Assembly (NCBI GenBank): GCA_050250955.1
Contig: JBFWNR010000005.1
Span: 260,190 to 324,189 of the forward strand
Direction: 5' to 3'
DNA: 64,000 nucleotides
Source: CAWAYR01 sp050250955
GTDB lineage: Bacteria > Acidobacteriota > Vicinamibacteria > Vicinamibacterales > UBA2999
The position numbers and the translations under genes are program-made. Below are positions 1-7,833 of this stretch, in pieces (positions within the stretch are counted from its first letter, which is position 1; every line of letters begins with the position of its first letter). The notes beneath the pieces were generated by a model. That model saw nothing but the letters and a program-made list of their open reading frames with translations. It was not told the DNA's origin and did not search any database.

Positions 1-2
1 GC

Positions 3-1193
3 ACGTCGCTCCTGGCCGCGCTGGCCGTCGCCGGCTCGTCGTTCCTGGCCCTGCATCACGGTCCGGCCGTGGTCGCCCCGGTGGCGGCGGCGGAGCAGGC
101 CGCCGCGGCGGCCGTCTACTACCCGCCGGCCGGCAGCTGGGCGAAGAAGGCGGCGGCCGAACTGGGCATGGACCAGGCCGCGCTCGACGCCGCGGTCGAG
201 TATGCGCGGACCCACGAGACCCGGCGGGAGATGGACTTCAGCGACCAGGAGCGCATCTTCGGGTCGATGCTCGGCTCGGTGCCGAACATCCGCGCGCACA
301 CCAACGGCCTGGTCGTCTACAAGGGCTACGTGGTCGCCGAGTTCGGCGACACCACGTGGGCCGACCCGACCTACTCGGTCGCCAAGAGCATGATGTCCAC
401 CGTCGCCGGCATCGCCGTGCGCGACGGCAAGATCGCCAACCTCGACGAGCCGGTCGGCCGCACGGTGAAGGACGGCGGCTACGACACGCCGCGCAACGCC
501 CAGGTCACCTGGAAGATGCACCTGCAGCAGGAGACCGAGTGGGAAGGCACGATGTTCGGCAAGAAGGACGATTTCGTCGGCAAGGAGGCGTTCGGCGAAG
601 GCGAGCGCAAGCCGCGCGAACTGCGCCGGCCGGGCACCTTCTACGAGTACAACGACGTCCGCATCAACCGCCTCGGCCTGTCGCTGCTGCGCACCTTCAA
701 GGAGTCGGTGCCCGACGTGTTCCGCCGCGAGGTGATGGACCCGATCGGCGCCTCCAACACCTGGCGCTGGATTCCCTACCACAACAGCTTCGTGGACCTG
801 GACGGCAAGCGCGTCGCGTCGGTGTCCGGCGGCACCCGCTGGGGCGGCGGGGTGTGGATCAACGCTCAGGACATGGCCCGCTTCGGCTACCTGTGGCTGC
901 GCGGCGGCAAGTGGGGCGACACGCAGATCGTGCCGCCGGACTACGTCAAGGCCGCCGTCAGCCCGAGCCAGCATGGCCCCGACTACGGTTACCTGTGGTG
1001 GCTCAACACCCAGGGCAAGAACTATCCGGGTCTGCCCACCAACGTCTACGGCGCCCGCGGCGCCGGCAGCAACACCATCACCATCTCGCCCGACCACGAC
1101 CTGGTGGTCGTGTGGCGCTGGCACGCCGGCAACGAGGCCGAGTTCGTCAAGCGGGTGGTGGCGGCGATCCGGCCGATGGCGAGCGCGCGCTGA
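3..1193 (+). CDS. Secreted serine hydrolase, beta-lactamase/transpeptidase-like fold (5' partial)
   Basis: The frame is open to the window edge, so the start codon lies upstream. The first visible residues (TSLLAALAVAGSSFLAL, then an Ala-rich stretch) look like a signal peptide, implying export. The serine-penicillin-recognising nucleophile motif SxxK is visible as SVAK in YSVAKSMMST, and a YEYND stretch sits where the Tyr-x-Asn catalytic element is expected. Late motifs such as GGGVWINAQDMARFGYL and GYLWW are typical of class C beta-lactamase-related hydrolases (the 6-aminohexanoate-dimer hydrolase/esterase EstB group). Visible length is about 396 residues, close to the family norm. The substrate cannot be told from sequence; it could be an esterase, amidase or D-aminopeptidase. 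It has no same-strand neighbour in the window, and the next genes are convergent. Confidence 0.85.
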   Translation, partial: TSLLAALAVAGSSFLALHHGPAVVAPVAAAEQAAAAAVYYPPAGSWAKKAAAELGMDQAALDAAVEYARTHETRREMDFSDQERIFGSMLGSVPNIRAHTNGLVVYKGYVVAEFGDTTWADPTYSVAKSMMSTVAGIAVRDGKIANLDEPVGRTVKDGGYDTPRNAQVTWKMHLQQETEWEGTMFGKKDDFVGKEAFGEGERKPRELRRPGTFYEYNDVRINRLGLSLLRTFKESVPDVFRREVMDPIGASNTWRWIPYHNSFVDLDGKRVASVSGGTRWGGGVWINAQDMARFGYLWLRGGKWGDTQIVPPDYVKAAVSPSQHGPDYGYLWWLNTQGKNYPGLPTNVYGARGAGSNTITISPDHDLVVVWRWHAGNEAEFVKRVVAAIRPMASAR

Positions 1194-1246
1194 CGGGCAG
1201 GCCCGGCCGCCGGCGGATGCGAGGGAACGGACGCGGTGAACGAACG

Positions 1247-1269
1247 GCGACGGGGCCGGGCCCCGTCGC
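1247..1269 (+). terminator. GC hairpin after the serine hydrolase
   Basis: Perfect 10-bp inverted repeat GCGACGGGGC / GCCCCGTCGC with a 3-base loop, 54 bases after the stop codon. There is no T-tract, so it may act as a transcript-end stabiliser or a weak terminator rather than a classical intrinsic terminator. Confidence 0.45.
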
Positions 1270-1302
1270 GCGGGGTGGGACGCGAACCGACTAGGTCCAG
1301 AC

Positions 1303-1333
1303 CACCTTGGTGCTGGGGGCACTCACCAAGGTG
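1303..1333. repeat. Perfect 10-bp inverted repeat
   Basis: CACCTTGGTG (1303-1312) and CACCAAGGTG (1324-1333) are exact reverse complements separated by 11 bases. It lies in the 465-base gene-free stretch 1194-1658. It could be a second terminator between the convergent genes or a protein-binding site. A further inverted repeat, GCGCAA-TAT-TTGCGC, sits at 1488-1502. I see no gene, tRNA or other recognisable feature in the rest of this stretch. Confidence 0.45.
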
Positions 1334-1583
1334 CCGGCCGACGGGAGGAAGCGAATCATCCGGGGCTGCTCCTTGGAAGCTGGTCACCTGCGAGACGAGC
1401 AAACCGCATGCCCCGCCAATGGTGCACGGCGTTGCCCGCCGTTTTCCGCGACAGCTCGTGGTTCGCGGCTCAATGACGAGGTGCAGTGCGCAATATTTGC
1501 GCGCGTCGATGCGCCGATCTGATTCGACCTGATACAGGCCTCAGGGCCAGATTCCCGGTGGGCCCGTTCGGTGTACGCAAGAA

Positions 1584-1608
1584 GGGCGGCAGGAACAGCC
1601 TGCCGCCC
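1584..1608 (-). terminator. Intrinsic terminator of the ankyrin operon
   Basis: Perfect 10-bp stem GGGCGGCAGG / CCTGCCGCCC with a 5-base loop, about 50 bases beyond the stop codon of the leftward ankyrin gene. Read on the minus strand the hairpin is followed by TTCTTG, a short T-rich run. Confidence 0.65.
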
Positions 1609-1658
1609 TCGGCGTGTCACGTCTGCGGCCCGGCGTCAGCTCGACCGCCCGGTCGGCC

Positions 1659-3365
1659 TCAGCAGGACAGGCACTTGTGGTTGTTCTTGGCGCCCAGGCT
1701 CTCGAGGAACTTGAGCGTCTCGGGCCACGGCTGGATGCGCTGCACCGGGCCGTTGGCCATGTCGGCGGTCGTCTGGCCCTCGCGGTTGACCACCAGCGGG
1801 TCGGCGCCCTTGGCCACCAGGTACTGCACCATCTCCAGGTCGCCCCGGGCCGCGGCGTGGTGGAGGGCGGAATTGCCCTCGTGGTCGCGGGCGTTGACGT
1901 CGGCGCCGGCCACCTCGACCAGGAATTTCACACCGGCCAGCATGCCGCCGGGCGCGAAACGGTGCGAGTTGCCGGCGAAGCCCTCGCCGTAGCCGGCGCC
2001 GGCCGCGGCCAGCAGCGGCGGGATCCCCGGGCCGGCCAGCGGCACCGGCGGCACGCCAGAGACGTCGACGATCTCACGCCGGCCGGCGTCGCCGAACTCG
2101 CCCCGCTCCGGCGGCTTCGCGGTCGGGATGTGCGGGTCGGCGCCGTAGGACATCAGCAGCTTCATCGCCTCGACGTCGGCGGCGTAGGCGGCGCGCCAGA
2201 AGATCGTCGAGCCGGTCTCTTCGATGCCCGACAGGTCGAAGTTGTGGCTGGTGTACCAGACCTTCTTGTTGACCCGGGCGTTCGGGTCGGCGCCCTTGTC
2301 GAGCAGCTTCTTCATGTACTCGAGATACCCGGTGCGCTGGTTGAGGTGGGCGCGTGGCTGGGGATAGCCGGCGCGCGGCGCCCACATCAGGTTGACGGCG
2401 GCGTAGAGCGGCCCGACGCCGTTCTCGGCGTAGAGGTTGGGATCGGCGCCGCGGTCGAGCAGCAGCGACGCCAGATCGAAGTGGCCGTTGACGGTGGCGG
2501 CGAGCAGCGCCGACACGTGGTCGCCGCCCTTCAGCTGGTTCACGCTGACGCCGGCGTCGAGGAGCGCCGTCGCCACGTCGGCGTAGCCCTGGCGGGCCGC
2601 ATAGAGCAGCGCCGTCATCCCGCCCTGGGTGTGCACCTGCTCGTTGATGAGGTAGCCGCGCTCGAGGCCCGGCTGGCGCGGCCGGCCGGTGGACCCGCCG
2701 CGGCGGTTCCCGGCGGCGGTCTCCGGCTTGGCGGCCAGGTTGCGCCCGTCGGGATTCTGGCCGTTGGCGCTGAGCGCCATCAGGTCGGTCACCTTGGTCA
2801 TCGCGTTCTTGTCGGCGCCGCGCGCCAGCAGCAGCTTCACGGCGTCGGCCCGGTTGGCGGCGGCGGCGAAGATGAGCGGCGTCTGTTCGCGGTCCCGCTC
2901 CTTCGCGTTGACGTCGGCGCCGGCGTCGACGAGCGCCGCCACCGCGGCGGTGTCGCCCGAGGCGGCGGCGAACATCAGCGGCGTCGCGCCGGTGCTGGTC
3001 CGGGCGTCGACATCGGCGCCGCCCTCGACGAGCAGCGACACCACGGCCGCGGCGCCCCGCTCGGCGGCCAGGTGCAGCGGCGTGATGGCGCCGAAGCGGG
3101 TCGTCGCCTTGACGTTGGCGCCGGCGACGATGAGCGTGCGGGCCAGCTCCTCGGCGCCCTGCCGCGCCGCCCAGTGCAGCCCGGTGACCCCGTCGCCCTG
3201 CACCGCGTTGACGTCGGCGCCGTCCTTCAGCAGGGCGCGGACGGCGTCCACGTCGCCCTTCATCGCCGCGTCGGCGACGGTGCCCTCGGCCGCCCCGAGC
3301 GCCGTCGTCAGCACCACGGCGACCAGGGCCGCCGTGCAGGTTCCTCCGAGCATGAGTCGTCGCAT
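1659..3365 (-). CDS. Secreted ankyrin-repeat protein
   Basis: 568 residues. An N-terminal signal peptide (MRRLMLGGTCTAALVAVVLT) is followed by about 11 ankyrin repeats, recognisable by recurring GADVNA/GADPNA loop ends and LHxAA helix starts. The gaps between repeats 5-6 and 8-10 are longer than usual. Ankyrin repeats bind other proteins, and no catalytic domain is visible. The chain ends in a Cys-rich tail, HKCLSC, which could take part in disulfide or metal chemistry (inference). It is the third gene of a leftward operon after the DUF1592 and DUF1552 genes, 12 bases downstream of the latter. The start is preceded by TAGGAGA, a good ribosome-binding site. The linkage suggests the protein works in the periplasm with the two DUF proteins. 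Confidence 0.88.
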   Translation of the reverse strand: MRRLMLGGTCTAALVAVVLTTALGAAEGTVADAAMKGDVDAVRALLKDGADVNAVQGDGVTGLHWAARQGAEELARTLIVAGANVKATTRFGAITPLHLAAERGAAAVVSLLVEGGADVDARTSTGATPLMFAAASGDTAAVAALVDAGADVNAKERDREQTPLIFAAAANRADAVKLLLARGADKNAMTKVTDLMALSANGQNPDGRNLAAKPETAAGNRRGGSTGRPRQPGLERGYLINEQVHTQGGMTALLYAARQGYADVATALLDAGVSVNQLKGGDHVSALLAATVNGHFDLASLLLDRGADPNLYAENGVGPLYAAVNLMWAPRAGYPQPRAHLNQRTGYLEYMKKLLDKGADPNARVNKKVWYTSHNFDLSGIEETGSTIFWRAAYAADVEAMKLLMSYGADPHIPTAKPPERGEFGDAGRREIVDVSGVPPVPLAGPGIPPLLAAAGAGYGEGFAGNSHRFAPGGMLAGVKFLVEVAGADVNARDHEGNSALHHAAARGDLEMVQYLVAKGADPLVVNREGQTTADMANGPVQRIQPWPETLKFLESLGAKNNHKCLSC

Positions 3366-3377
3366 GGTCCGGGTCTC

Positions 3378-4787
3378 CTACAGGGCCGCGGCCGTCGTCG
3401 CCTGGACGGCGTTGAGATCCAGGGTGCCGCTGCTGTCGCCGAAGGCCTTGACGTCGTCGAGGCCGATCTTGTGCAGCATGTCGAGGAACGGATTGGCCAT
3501 CGGCGTGCCGTCGGCCGCCTTGATGTGCAGCCCGCCCTTCAGGGCGCCGCCGCCGTGGCCGAAGAACAGCAGCGGGCAGCGCTTGTGGTTGTGCACGTTG
3601 GGGTCGCCCATCGGCGATCCGTACATCACCACCGTGTTGTCGAGCACCGTGCCGTCACCCTCGGGCATCTGCTTCAGCTTCTCGATGAAGTGCGGCAGCA
3701 GGCTGACGTGGTACTTGTTGATCTTGTTGAAGTCGCGGATGCGATCCTCGCGGGCGTTGTGGTGGCTGGCGTTGTGGAAGCCGGTGGTGACGCCGGTGGC
3801 GGGGAAGACGCGGCCCGACACGTCGCGCGACATCTTGAAGGCGAAGACGCGGGTGATGTCGTTGCCGAAGGCCAGCGCCTGCAGGTCGAACATCAGCTTG
3901 ACGTGCTCCTCGTAGGAGTCGGGCACGCCGATCGGCGCGCCGGGCAGTTCGCGGGCCTCGCCGCTGGAGTTGAACTCCTCGACCTTCTGGATCCGCCGCT
4001 CGATCTCGCGGACGTCGTCGAGGTAGTCGTCGAGGCGGGCGCGGTCGGCGGCGCCGAGCTGGGTCTTGAGCCGGCCCACCGACCCCATCAGCGAGTCGAG
4101 GATGCTGCGATCCTCCTTGCGGCGCGCGGCGCGCTCCTCGGCGGTGGCGCCGACGCCGAACAGCTGGTCGAACACCGTGCGCGGGTCGCGGATCATCGGC
4201 AGCGGCGTCTCGGCGTCGCTCCAGCAGATCGAGTCGGTGTAGACGCAGGAGTAGTTGTATTCGCAGCCGCCGGCCTGGTCGACCGGCTCGATGCACAGCT
4301 GCATCGAGGGAATCGGCGTGTCCTGGCCGAAGCGCTGGGCGTAGAGCTGGTCGATCGAGATGCCGGCGCGGACGTCCGACCCCATCGTCTGCTTGGGATG
4401 GGCCTGGGTCAGGAACACGGCGCTGGCCCGGAAGTGGTCGCCGCCGATCTCGGGGGTGGTGAACGCCTCCGCCTGGCGCAGGTCGGTGTTGCTGACGATG
4501 GTCAGGTGCTGGCGCACCGACTCGAGCGGCTGCAGGGCGCCGGGCGACAGGTCGAAGTCGCGGCCGGTGGCCGCCGGCGACCACATGTTCATCTTCATGC
4601 CGTAGGCGGTGCTGCCGGCGGCGCCGTGCACCATCTCGATGCAGGCCAGCCGCACCTTGCCGGCGGCGGCGGTTCTCGCCTGGGCGGAGGCGGCCGGCAC
4701 CATCGCCTCGAGCAGTGGCAGGGCGGCGGTGACGCCGATGCCCTTCAGAACGGTGCGACGGGAGAGGTGCTTGCGGGTGATGACCAT
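3378..4787 (-). CDS. DUF1552 domain protein, Tat-exported
   Basis: 469 residues. The N-terminus carries a twin-arginine signal (SRRTVLKG, residues 9-16, then a hydrophobic stretch ending near ASAQA), so the protein is probably exported folded. The body matches DUF1552, a family of unknown function found in Acidobacteria, Planctomycetes, Verrucomicrobia and Myxobacteria, nearly always beside a DUF1592-type protein. Family-like traits include HNASHH, YGSPMGDPNVHNH and a C-terminal LGLDD-like end. The motifs resemble the DUF1501/sulfatase-like alkaline phosphatase superfamily, so a hydrolase is possible but unproven. The frame stays open far upstream, but the ATG at 4787 is chosen because of the signal peptide and an AGGAG site 6 bases before it. 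It starts 8 bases after the DUF1592 stop codon. Confidence 0.9.
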   Translation of the reverse strand: MVITRKHLSRRTVLKGIGVTAALPLLEAMVPAASAQARTAAAGKVRLACIEMVHGAAGSTAYGMKMNMWSPAATGRDFDLSPGALQPLESVRQHLTIVSNTDLRQAEAFTTPEIGGDHFRASAVFLTQAHPKQTMGSDVRAGISIDQLYAQRFGQDTPIPSMQLCIEPVDQAGGCEYNYSCVYTDSICWSDAETPLPMIRDPRTVFDQLFGVGATAEERAARRKEDRSILDSLMGSVGRLKTQLGAADRARLDDYLDDVREIERRIQKVEEFNSSGEARELPGAPIGVPDSYEEHVKLMFDLQALAFGNDITRVFAFKMSRDVSGRVFPATGVTTGFHNASHHNAREDRIRDFNKINKYHVSLLPHFIEKLKQMPEGDGTVLDNTVVMYGSPMGDPNVHNHKRCPLLFFGHGGGALKGGLHIKAADGTPMANPFLDMLHKIGLDDVKAFGDSSGTLDLNAVQATTAAAL

Positions 4788-4795
4788 GGCGGCTC

Positions 4796-7285
4796 CTACG
4801 GGCGATCGGCGGCGACGGTGGTTTCGGTCTGCGTGGGGCGGCTCATCATCCGGAACGGCTGGCTCTTGACCACGCCGAGGACGTAGGCCGACAACTTGTG
4901 ATCCTGGCGGGCGGCATCGCGCTGGATCCCGCGCACCGTCGGCATGTCGTAGGCCTCGACGTGGCGCCCCAGGGCGTAGGTCATCATGCTCTCGGTGAAG
5001 CTGGCCAGCATCGCGTCCTTGTACTTCAGCAGCGCCTGGCGGAGCCCCTCGGCGCCGTTCATCTCGCTGCCGTCGTAGAGCGTACCGACGGCGTCGATGG
5101 GCACGCCGTTGTCCTTGATGCGGTACTGCCCGGTGACGTCGAAGTGCTCGAGCGCCAGGCCGAGCGGGTCGATGACGCGGTGGCAGGAGGTGCAGGCCGG
5201 GTTCTTGCGGTGCTCCTCCATGCGCTCGCGCACCGACAGGACGCGGCCGTCCCTGGCGCCGCCGGTCTCCTCCAGCGCCGGCACGTTGGGCGGCGGCGGC
5301 GGCGGCGGCGAGCCGAGCATGACCTGCATGATCCACTTGCCGCGCTGCACCGGCGAGGTGCGGTCGGCGACCGAGGTCATCATCAGGATGCTGCCCTGGG
5401 TCAGCACGCCGCGACGCGTCGGCGGCAGCGCCACGCGGCGGAACTCCGGGCCGGTGACGTTGGGGAAGCCGTAGTGCCGGGCCAGACGCTCGTTGACGAA
5501 GGTGTAGTCGGCGTTCAGCAGGTCGAGCATGCTGCGATCCTCGCGCACCAGGCTGGCGAAGAAGAGCTCCGTCTCCTTGCGCATCGCCTCGGTGAGCGAC
5601 TGATCCCACTGCGGGAACAGGATGCCGTCGGGCCGCACCTTCTCGACGTCCTGCAGGCGCAGCCACTGGGCGCCGAAGCGGGTGGCCAGCGACTCGGCCT
5701 TGGGATCGGCGAGCATCCGCCGCACCTGCCGCTCGAGGCCGGCAGTGGTCTTGAGACCGCCGGAGGTCGCCGCCTTCACCAGTTCGGCGTCGGGCACCGT
5801 GCCCCACAGGAAGAACGACAGCCGCGATGCCAGCTCGACGTCGCTGACGCGGTAGATCGCCCCGGGCGCCACGTCGGGCTGCTCCTCGACGCGGAACAGG
5901 AAGCGCGGGTTGGCGAGGATGCCCTGCAGGGCCAGGCGGATGCCGCTCTCGAAGTCGCCGTCGGTGCGGCCCTGGTCGTAGAACTTCATCAGGTCGGCGA
6001 GGTCGGCGGCGTCGACCGGGCCGCGGAACGCCTGGGCCGCCAGCCGTCGCACCGTGTCGGTGGCGCAGGCGCGCTCCTCGTCGGCCGCCGTCGGCCGGCA
6101 GGTGAAGACCTTGCGGCGGCTCGGCGTGTCGGAGATGCCGGTGACCGTCATCGGCCCGGTGATCACCAGGTCCTGGATGTGCGGCAGCGACGTGATGCCG
6201 AAACCGGTGCCGATCCGCATGTCGACCAGGGTGTGGTCGATCGGCATCATCAGATCGTCGACCGGCCCGACCGAGCGGGGCACGAACGCGGCGGCGATGC
6301 GCTGCGGCCCGGCCTTGACGTGGATGGTCGGGCTGTCGATCTCGAAGCCGCGCTCGTAGGCGTCGCTCATGCTCGCCGTCACCTCGAGGACCGCGGCCCG
6401 CTCGCCGTTGATCGAGATTTCGAGCAGCTCGTTGCTGCCGGCCATGAAGATGCCGGTGTTGCCGAAGAGCTCGCCGCTGATGGTGCGCTGCAGCAGCGCC
6501 GTGAACTTGTAGTCGCCGTCGGCGGGGAAGTTGTGGACCACGGCGAGGCCGCCGCGCGAGCCGAGCGGGGTGCCTTCGACGTACTGCATCTGCGACTCGA
6601 CCTGCAGCACGCGGTAGGTCGCCGAGGTCGGCGCCGCCGACTTGTCGCCGAGGGCCAGCCGGCTCACCTGCGAGGCGGCCCGCAGATAGCCGTCGAGCAG
6701 CGCCGGGCTGAAGGTCTGCGCCTCGGCGATGTTGTCGAAACCGTGGGCCTGGGTGTCGGCCGGCAGGTAGGCGGTGACGTCGACCTCGAGGTCGAGCAGG
6801 TCCTGCACCGCCTGCGAGTACTCGGCGCGGGTCAGGCGCTGGAAGGGCCGCCAGCCGGGGTTGGGGTTGGCGGCCGCGAACTCGTCCATGCGCGCCTCGA
6901 GCGCGGCGGCCAGCTGGTCGATCTCGGCCGCGGCCGGGCGTTTGGCGCCGGGCGGCGGCATCATGCCGGCGCGCAGCTTGCGGATCATCTTCTCGATGAC
7001 CGCCGGCTGCTCGTGGGCCTTCATCGCGTCGAAGCCGGCGAGCGAGAGACCGCCGGCCTTGCCGCGCTCGCTGTGGCAGGTGCCGCAGTAGGTGGTGATG
7101 AGCCGCGTCTGCTCGGCGGCGACCATCGCCGGCCGCGCCGGCGCCGCCGTGCGTGCAGCGACCGGCCGGGCCGAGGGCTGCGCCGCGGGCGCGGGAGTCG
7201 CCGGTGCCGGCGCCTGTCCGCGGCCGGCCGTGACCCCGATGGAGAGCACTGCGACGCCCGCCGTCGCGACCAGGAGTTGCCTCAT
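4796..7285 (-). CDS. DUF1592-type multidomain c-type haem protein
   Basis: 829 residues with an N-terminal signal peptide and an Ala/Pro-rich linker, then a c-type haem motif CGTCH at residues 67-71 (with a Met-containing MMPPPGA segment later, as in the PSCyt-like domain). The long body has the DUF1587-DUF1595-DUF1592-DUF1588-DUF1585 architecture. Landmarks are RLTRAEYSQAVQDLL, LPADTQAHGFDNIA, SRLSFFLWGTVPD, FNADYTF-like LLNADYTFVNERLA, and a second CxxCH (CTSCH) near residue 700 in DUF1588. The function is unknown; periplasmic electron transfer coupled to a hydrolytic partner is a common guess. ATG 7285 is chosen because the signal peptide begins there; the open frame extends 43 codons further but into the tandem-repeat region. 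First gene of the operon with DUF1552 and ankyrin genes. Confidence 0.9.
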   Translation of the reverse strand: MRQLLVATAGVAVLSIGVTAGRGQAPAPATPAPAAQPSARPVAARTAAPARPAMVAAEQTRLITTYCGTCHSERGKAGGLSLAGFDAMKAHEQPAVIEKMIRKLRAGMMPPPGAKRPAAAEIDQLAAALEARMDEFAAANPNPGWRPFQRLTRAEYSQAVQDLLDLEVDVTAYLPADTQAHGFDNIAEAQTFSPALLDGYLRAASQVSRLALGDKSAAPTSATYRVLQVESQMQYVEGTPLGSRGGLAVVHNFPADGDYKFTALLQRTISGELFGNTGIFMAGSNELLEISINGERAAVLEVTASMSDAYERGFEIDSPTIHVKAGPQRIAAAFVPRSVGPVDDLMMPIDHTLVDMRIGTGFGITSLPHIQDLVITGPMTVTGISDTPSRRKVFTCRPTAADEERACATDTVRRLAAQAFRGPVDAADLADLMKFYDQGRTDGDFESGIRLALQGILANPRFLFRVEEQPDVAPGAIYRVSDVELASRLSFFLWGTVPDAELVKAATSGGLKTTAGLERQVRRMLADPKAESLATRFGAQWLRLQDVEKVRPDGILFPQWDQSLTEAMRKETELFFASLVREDRSMLDLLNADYTFVNERLARHYGFPNVTGPEFRRVALPPTRRGVLTQGSILMMTSVADRTSPVQRGKWIMQVMLGSPPPPPPPNVPALEETGGARDGRVLSVRERMEEHRKNPACTSCHRVIDPLGLALEHFDVTGQYRIKDNGVPIDAVGTLYDGSEMNGAEGLRQALLKYKDAMLASFTESMMTYALGRHVEAYDMPTVRGIQRDAARQDHKLSAYVLGVVKSQPFRMMSRPTQTETTVAADRP

Positions 7286-7350
7286 TGCGAACCCTCGCTG
7301 CGTCCCGAGGTGGCCACCGGCGCTGCCCTCGGACTCGCCTGTCCCGAACG

Positions 7351-7624
7351 ACACGCCCGCCGCGGCGCGTGAGCCTTGCGTCCTGCGCCGAGACGCCGAT
7401 CTTCCGGCCGGCACGTCAGCCGCGGCGCGTGAGCCGCCAGCGACCCGTGCCGATACGCCGACTCCCGCCCGGCACGTCAGCCGCGGCGCGTGAGCCGCCA
7501 GCGACCCGTGCCGAAACGCCGACTCCCGCCCGGCACGTCAGCCGCGGCGCGTGAGCCGCCAGCGACCCGTGCCGAAACGCCGACTCCCGCCCGGCACGTC
7601 AGCCGCGGCGCGTGACCATCCAGC
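7351..7624. repeat. 61-bp tandem repeat, about 4.5 copies
   Basis: The landmark GCACGTCAGCCGCGGCGCGT recurs at 7411, 7472, 7533 and 7594, a spacing of exactly 61 bases, with a diverged copy starting at 7351 (60-base offset). Copies two to four are nearly identical, differing at single bases. Each unit contains the 8-bp palindrome GCCGCGGC. The array lies in the 548-base gap between the divergent DUF1592 and TonB-receptor genes. A CATAAT hexamer on the minus strand at 7655-7650 would place the array in the 5' leader of the DUF1592 operon (inference). The remainder of the gap, 7625-7833, has a TAGAAT hexamer at 7753-7758 as a possible rightward -10 box and nothing else I recognise. Confidence 0.9.
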
Positions 7625-7833
7625 GCGCCGTCGGCTGCACGTGCCGCTAATTATGCAGCACGGAGGTCCTCCGGGATGAGCTGGCCGGCTGGCCACGATG
7701 CATTCGTTTGTCGCATATTGTCTCTGCCTGAGCTGCATCGCCACGGTCCAGGTAGAATTCGCTGCCGGCCGGCGTCGTCCCGGAGATCCGCCCGGGTGCA
7801 ACGGTGTGCAGGCATCAGAGACGGAGGCTGGAA

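Noticed and set aside
1334..1580. tRNA or small gene in the gap before the ankyrin operon
   Set aside because: No cloverleaf with a TTCGA-type T-loop and no frame with convincing start, ribosome site and codon bias were seen.
1614..4886. 1090-codon open frame on the plus strand opposite the ankyrin and DUF1552 genes, with similar long antisense frames at 4898-7372, 12998-16300 and 16873-20001
   Set aside because: In about 70 % GC DNA the frame opposite a real gene lacks stop codons. Their proteins are Arg/Gly/Val/His-rich without domains, while the opposite strand encodes proteins with clear domains or a signal peptide.
3378..5807. An 809-codon DUF1552 frame beginning inside the DUF1592 gene
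   Set aside because: The part upstream of 4787 is antisense-like composition overlapping the DUF1592 gene in another frame. The Tat signal and ribosome site at 4787 mark the true start.
7351..7624. CRISPR array
   Set aside because: The repeat is a pure tandem array: the whole 61-base unit is conserved and there are no unique spacers; no cas gene is nearby.
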